From positions 1 to 27,176 of the forward strand of contig CAMKZP010000007.1 of NCBI GenBank assembly GCA_946477805.1: a DNA stretch of 27,176 bases, in the 5' to 3' direction. Under the pieces are notes generated by a model. That model saw nothing but the letters and a program-made list of their open reading frames with translations, was not told the origin of the DNA and made no database searches. The position numbers and the translations under genes were made by a program. Within the stretch, counting starts at the first letter, position 1. The number at the start of each line of letters is the position of its first letter. Origin of the DNA: an uncultured Enterobacter sp. (lineage in GTDB: Bacteria > Pseudomonadota > Gammaproteobacteria > Enterobacterales > Enterobacteriaceae). Of this stretch, positions 24,078 to 27,176 are shown one piece after another.

Positions 24078-24539
24078 TCATTTTTTCCCGGCATTACGAT
24101 AAATGTCTGGTCGATTGATCTGCCAGACAAAATCCTTCCTGTTCAACGGATTATAACCCAACTTCTGGTATAGCCAGGGCGCGCTGTCAGTGACCAGCAT
24201 TATCCGTCGCAGGCGGGACATCAACGGATGGGCGTGACAGCATTCGATCAGCCAGCGGCCGAGACCACTTTTCTGATAATCATTCAATACGTAGACGTCG
24301 CACAAATAACCAAAAGTGGCATAGTCTGTGACCAGGCGGGCGAAACCGATTTGTCTTGTTCCATCCAGAAGCGCAAAACAAAGGCTGTTCTGGATTGATA
24401 TCCTGACCGTTTCGGCATCAATGCCAGGAGCCCAGGACGATTGCGAGAGGTAATCATGAATGGCTTCCAGTTGAAAAAAAGCTGGATCGGTTGTGACAGT
24501 AAACTGGCTTTTGGCAAAACTCAGATGTTGATTATCCAC
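24078..24539 (-). CDS. GNAT-family N-acetyltransferase, 153 aa
   Basis: An acetyl-CoA-dependent N-acetyltransferase of unknown substrate. The GNAT core is visible: L-D-G-T-R-Q-I-G-F-A-R-L-V-T-D (beta2-beta3), Y-L-C-D-V-Y-V-L-x-x-Y-Q-K-S-G-L-G-R-W-L-I-E (beta4 and the acetyl-CoA pyrophosphate loop), and W-L-Y-Q-K-L-G-Y (the C-terminal motif). I chose GTG 24539 because GGAG precedes it by about 7 bases; the frame extends to ATG 24617, but that would overlap the upstream regulator gene. It lies 60 bases downstream of the XRE-cupin gene on the same strand, so the two are probably cotranscribed. Confidence 0.82.
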   Translation of the reverse strand: MDNQHLSFAKSQFTVTTDPAFFQLEAIHDYLSQSSWAPGIDAETVRISIQNSLCFALLDGTRQIGFARLVTDYATFGYLCDVYVLNDYQKSGLGRWLIECCHAHPLMSRLRRIMLVTDSAPWLYQKLGYNPLNRKDFVWQINRPDIYRNAGKK

Positions 24540-24600
24540 TGAACCACTCCATGCAAACTTACCTGTGATAAAACAAGCCCTATTGCTTGCCGGGCGACAA

Positions 24601-25182
24601 TCAGGATGTTTTCTCATGTACTGTCATGATGAACACCAATGGTCCCTCCTTCTGGTTTTCATAGAAATGAGGAACGTCCGTTCTGGCTGTTGCTGAACAG
24701 CCGGTTTTTACCTGATACAGGTGGTCCTTAACACCCAGCGTGAGCGTGCCTGTCTGAACATAAAACAGCTCAAGCGTCCCTTCCGTGTGGCCGGGCGAAG
24801 CAAACTTTTCCCCCGGTTGCATTTCCCACATCCAGAGCTCGGTCATATCAGGGCCGCCCGAACCAGCGAGCAACCTTGCTCTCCCACCTTTTTCACCGGC
24901 CCACAATTCAGGGATCTCATCTTCAGCAATGAGGTGCACGGTCGGTTTGGAGCTGACATCGACAAAATCAGCTACCGAAACGCCCATCGCGGCGGCGAGA
25001 CGGCATAACAGGGCTATGCTGGGATTTGCCCGGCATCCCTCAATCTCAACCAGTGCTCCCTTGCTGACGCCCGCCCGACGGGAGAGTTCATCGAGCGATA
25101 TTTTCTTTTGCTTACGATACAGCTTAATCCGCTGAGAAACGGCTTCATTCACGGTGCTGACGATCGCATTTGCATCGGTCAT
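24601..25182 (-). CDS. XRE-family regulator with C-terminal cupin domain, 193 aa
   Basis: Residues ~16-70 are an XRE helix-turn-helix (I-S-L-D-E-L-S-R-R-A-G-V-S-K-G-A-L-V-E-I-E, then N-P-S-I-A-L-L-C-R-L-A-A-A-M-G-V). The C-terminal half (~108-185) is a cupin_2 barrel (P-G-E-K-F-A-S-P-G-H, L-E-L-F-Y-V-Q-T-G-T-L-T-L, P-H-F-Y-E-N), the usual layout of small-molecule-responsive repressors. ATG 25182 is chosen because the 9-bp repeats that look like its operators extend to 25196; ATG 25203 would add seven residues and place two of these repeats partly inside the gene. Neither start has a strong ribosome site. It is divergent from the B3/4-DapA-like pair and is likely their regulator and its own. 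Confidence 0.88.
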   Translation of the reverse strand: MTDANAIVSTVNEAVSQRIKLYRKQKKISLDELSRRAGVSKGALVEIEGCRANPSIALLCRLAAAMGVSVADFVDVSSKPTVHLIAEDEIPELWAGEKGGRARLLAGSGGPDMTELWMWEMQPGEKFASPGHTEGTLELFYVQTGTLTLGVKDHLYQVKTGCSATARTDVPHFYENQKEGPLVFIMTVHEKTS

Positions 25183-25186
25183 TAAA

Positions 25187-25216
25187 TTGACTTTTTTGGT
25201 CATTGGTCATTATCAT
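25187..25216 (+). promoter_or_regulatory. Promoter of the B3/4-aldolase operon
   Basis: TTGACT (25187-25192) and TATCAT (25211-25216) are 18 bases apart, each one mismatch from the sigma-70 consensus. The predicted transcript start is near 25223, 24 bases before the GTG start. Two TTGGTCATT repeats lie in the spacer. On the opposite strand GATAAT (25214-25209) could be the -10 of the divergent regulator gene. Confidence 0.6.
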
Positions 25217-25233
25217 GGAATAAATTGGTCATT
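25196..25233. promoter_or_regulatory. Three TTGGTCATT operator repeats
   Basis: Exact copies occur at 25196-25204, 25203-25211 and 25225-25233, and a near copy (TCGGTCATT) at 25175-25183. Spacings of 21, 7 and 22 bases put the outer copies on one helix face. Two copies sit between the -35 and -10 boxes and one at the predicted transcript start, an ideal layout for repression by the divergent XRE-cupin protein. Binding is inferred. Confidence 0.6.
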
Positions 25234-25246
25234 ACAGGATTATCTC

Positions 25247-25942
25247 GTGTTAACAGTCTTTCCGTCAATTGCCCCAGAAATTTATCGCATTGCTCCCGGT
25301 TTTCGGGCACTCAGTGTCTACGTAAAAGCTGCACCAGTACTTAACCCCGATATCGGAGAAACAGCGCTGCGGGAAGCCTGTGAAGCGATTCTGGCCGGTG
25401 AGCCCGAGTGGGCGGAAGCGCATCTGGCCGCATGGGCAGAGGTTTTCCAAAAGTTTGGGGCTAAACCTAAACGCACCCCTTGTTCAGCGGATGCGTTACG
25501 CAAGCGCGTATTACGTGACGGAACTATGCCAGCGCTTGATCCCATCGTTGATCTTTATAATGCTGTTAGTCTCCGCTACGCCGTTCCGGTTGGTGGAGAG
25601 AATATAGCTGCCTATCAGGGGTCGCCGCGCCTGGCGGTGGCAAAAGGAACAGAGCCTTTTGATACCGTCAAAGAGGGTGAAATGGCCGTCGAATATCCTT
25701 CACGAGGCGAGATTATCTGGTGTGATGATATCGGCGTGACCTGCCGTCGCTGGAACTGGCGACAGGGGATCAGAACCCGCTTGGGTGTGGAAGCTCAACA
25801 AATGTGGTTCATTCTGGAGAGCCTCCCACAGATGCCGCTGGAGATACTTCATGAAGCCGGGAAGATGCTAACCGATGGGCTCGAAAAAATGATGCCCGGT
25901 CTGTGGTTTGACGTTGCTCTCATTGAAGAACAACACCCGTAA
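25247..25942 (+). CDS. B3/4-domain protein (PheRS beta-like tRNA-binding/editing domain), 231 aa
   Basis: A free-standing B3/4 domain (the family found inside the phenylalanyl-tRNA synthetase beta subunit, where it forms the editing site for mischarged Tyr-tRNA). Recognisable segments are L-D-P-I-V-D-L-Y-N-A-V-S-L-R-Y-A-V-P-V-G-G-E-N, G-E-M-A-V-E-Y-P-S-x-G-E-I-I-W-C-D-D-x-G-V-T-C-R-R-W-N-W-R-Q-G, and R-T-R-L-G. The start is GTG 25247, with AGGA 7 bases upstream; an upstream ATG at 25154 would overlap the divergent regulator and the promoter. It is followed after 21 bases by the DapA-like gene. Known families of this type may hydrolyse mischarged tRNA or amino-acid derivatives; the substrate here is unknown. 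Confidence 0.85.
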   Translation: MLTVFPSIAPEIYRIAPGFRALSVYVKAAPVLNPDIGETALREACEAILAGEPEWAEAHLAAWAEVFQKFGAKPKRTPCSADALRKRVLRDGTMPALDPIVDLYNAVSLRYAVPVGGENIAAYQGSPRLAVAKGTEPFDTVKEGEMAVEYPSRGEIIWCDDIGVTCRRWNWRQGIRTRLGVEAQQMWFILESLPQMPLEILHEAGKMLTDGLEKMMPGLWFDVALIEEQHP

Positions 25943-25963
25943 TATCATTCAGGAAAAATCGTT

Positions 25964-26857
25964 ATGTTTATCGGCTTGTCGGCGTTTCCATTGACCCCAG
26001 TCACCGCCAGCGGCGTGGATGAAAAGGGATTTAGCCATATTCTTTCTCGTCTTACAGAGGCCCGGGTTGATTCAATGGGCATTCTGGGATCAACCGGAAG
26101 CTATGCCTATCTGACCCGAGAGCAGCGCAAGCGCGTAGCAACGCTGGCAAAACAGCATGCCGGGAATATCCCAATGATGGTATGTGTGGGAGCGGTCAGT
26201 ACCGATGCGATCCTGCATCTGGCAGATGATGCACAGGCAGCTGGCGCGAATGCCCTTTTACTCCCGGCGGTCAGCTACCAGACACTCCGTGAAGACGAAG
26301 TCTTCTCGCTCTTCGAGACCGTTACCCGCCACGTGTCAGTACCGGTGTGTATCTATGATAATCCAGGCACCACGCATTTTACCTTTACGGATGAACTGCA
26401 CGGGCGTCTCTCATCACTTGAGGGAGTTCGCTCGGTTAAGATCCCCGGAGTCCCCGATAGTCCCGCGGCAGCGACGGAACGGGTGGCTGCGTTGCGCCAA
26501 CAGTTGCGCCCTGGCGTAACTATCGGTATTAGTGGCGATGCCTATGCCGGGATCGGATTAAATGCTGGCTGTGAAGTCTGGTACTCCGTGTGCGGCGGTC
26601 TGTTCCCGGAAACAGCAAAACAGATAACTGACGCAGCAGCTGCGCAGGATCATGAACGCGTTAATGAACTGACAGCACGACTTGAACCGTTGTGGGCGCT
26701 GTTCCGTAAACATGGCGGAAGTATTCGCGTTATTGCCGCTGCCGCTGGTGTGCTTGGGCTTACCGACACGAATTGCCTGCCTCGCCCTCTGCAACCATTG
26801 TCAGCAGGCGACATCACGGATATTGCCTATTTGATAAGCACGCTGGAGCTGAAGTAA
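25964..26857 (+). CDS. DapA-superfamily (DHDPS/NAL) class I aldolase, 297 aa
   Basis: The length and fold are those of the dihydrodipicolinate synthase / N-acetylneuraminate lyase superfamily, which uses a lysine Schiff base with pyruvate or similar 2-oxo acids. Landmarks are G-S-T-G-S (42-46, the TTG loop), Y105 (relay Tyr from the neighbour), Y131-D-N-P (catalytic Tyr) and K159 in V-R-S-V-K-I-P-G (Schiff-base Lys). The Arg that binds the aspartate-semialdehyde carboxylate in DapA (R138 in E. coli) is replaced here (Y-D-N-P-G-T-T), so true DapA activity is unlikely. It is the second gene of the B3/4 operon, probably controlled by the divergent XRE-cupin regulator. The substrate is not predictable. 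AGGA-type ribosome site upstream (CAGGAAA). Confidence 0.88.
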   Translation: MFIGLSAFPLTPVTASGVDEKGFSHILSRLTEARVDSMGILGSTGSYAYLTREQRKRVATLAKQHAGNIPMMVCVGAVSTDAILHLADDAQAAGANALLLPAVSYQTLREDEVFSLFETVTRHVSVPVCIYDNPGTTHFTFTDELHGRLSSLEGVRSVKIPGVPDSPAAATERVAALRQQLRPGVTIGISGDAYAGIGLNAGCEVWYSVCGGLFPETAKQITDAAAAQDHERVNELTARLEPLWALFRKHGGSIRVIAAAAGVLGLTDTNCLPRPLQPLSAGDITDIAYLISTLELK

Positions 26858-26868
26858 TCTTCCCCCAA

Positions 26869-26891
26869 GGCTGGCAATCTGCCGGTCTTTT
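26869..26891 (+). terminator. Weak terminator after the aldolase gene
   Basis: GGCTGGCA pairs with TGCCGGTC (two G-T pairs) around ATC, followed by four T residues, 12 bases after the stop codon. It is probably the end of the B3/4-aldolase operon. Confidence 0.6.
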
Positions 26892-26971
26892 AAAACCAGT
26901 CTGGATATCAATCATCATCGCATGTTTGAAGCAACATCTGTAGGTCCGCTCATCGCTCACAGCAGTCGCTC

Positions 26972-27176
26972 CTAAAGGTTTTCCATATAATAAAACGCTT
27001 TCATTAACTCATCTTCTGTAAGCGGCGATATCAAACTCGCCCCTGTATCTTTCTCAATCTTCATCAATAGCTCGCTGCGGGTTATGCCCAATCTATTCGC
27101 AACATGGTTAGCGCAACTCCTTGCATGTGACGCTCTATGCGCAAGAAGGCCTTCTGCGGCCAGAACTTTTCTTCTT
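26972..27176 (-). CDS. C-terminal part of an unknown protein, runs off right edge
   Basis: A minus-strand frame enters from the right edge and ends at TAG 26972-26974, giving at least 67 residues. It reads R-R-K-V-L-A-A-E-G-L-L-A-H-R-A-S-H-A, then N-R-L-G-I-T-R-S-E-L-L-M-K-I-E-K, and ends L-T-E-D-E-L-M-K-A-F-Y-Y-M-E-N-L. It looks helical and protein-like, with a segment (L-G-I-T-R-S-E-L-L) that could be an HTH turn. The start lies outside the window. I do not recognise the family. Confidence 0.5.
   Translation of the reverse strand, partial: RRKVLAAEGLLAHRASHARSCANHVANRLGITRSELLMKIEKDTGASLISPLTEDELMKAFYYMENL

Overview
The window looks like part of a large conjugative plasmid of the Enterobacterales (Klebsiella/Enterobacter-like), or an integrated copy of one. 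The main reason is an IncF-type 'leading region' in canonical order: an ArdA antirestriction protein, a DUF905-like small protein, a long ParB-domain protein, then psiB and psiA. A plasmid H-NS paralogue, small cold-shock proteins and an IS200/IS605-family tnpB fit the same setting. No replication gene, oriT or ParA is visible, so the replicon type cannot be named.

Layout. (1) 1-945 is AT-rich. It holds the start of a minus-strand secreted/hypothetical gene that runs off the left edge, then about 600 bases with no recognisable gene. (2) 947-8512 is GC-rich and all on the + strand: a small hypothetical gene, ardA, a 63-aa gene, a frameshifted homologue of the DNA polymerase III theta subunit, a structured gene-free stretch (about 2870-3480) with a candidate single-stranded-DNA promoter hairpin, then DUF905, ParB-like, psiB, psiA, a 79-aa gene, a MucR/Ros-like zinc-finger regulator and a Sel1-type lipoprotein, closed by a terminator. 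ssb, which usually accompanies this block, is not present. (3) 8915-12360 is AT-rich and mostly minus strand: an H-NS paralogue, a 75-aa unknown, a normal CspA-type protein, a divergent CspA-like protein on the + strand, and a tnpB broken by one missing base. (4) 12644-23592 is an envelope block: a two-CxxC zinc-ribbon protein, a 2860-aa cyclic beta-1,2-glucan synthase (NdvB/ChvB type), a YmgB/AriR-like small regulator on the minus strand, a second zinc-ribbon protein, a 90-aa unknown and an LpxP-like lipid A acyltransferase. (5) 23805-26857 is a metabolic/regulatory island: the remnant of one GNAT acetyltransferase, an intact GNAT, and an XRE-cupin regulator on the minus strand, divergent from a B3/4-domain protein and a DapA-superfamily aldolase. 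The XRE and B3/4 genes share a promoter region carrying three copies of a 9-bp repeat. (6) A minus-strand gene of unknown function is cut by the right edge.

How it fits together. The leading-region genes would protect the incoming single strand during conjugation: ArdA against type I restriction, PsiB against SOS induction. The H-NS paralogue would silence AT-rich cargo. The middle block brings together cold-shock proteins, zinc-ribbon proteins, a possible Rcs-connector-type regulator, a periplasmic glucan synthase and a cold-type lipid A acyltransferase. I read it, as inference, as a mobile cold/envelope-adaptation module. It is the most interesting part of the window.
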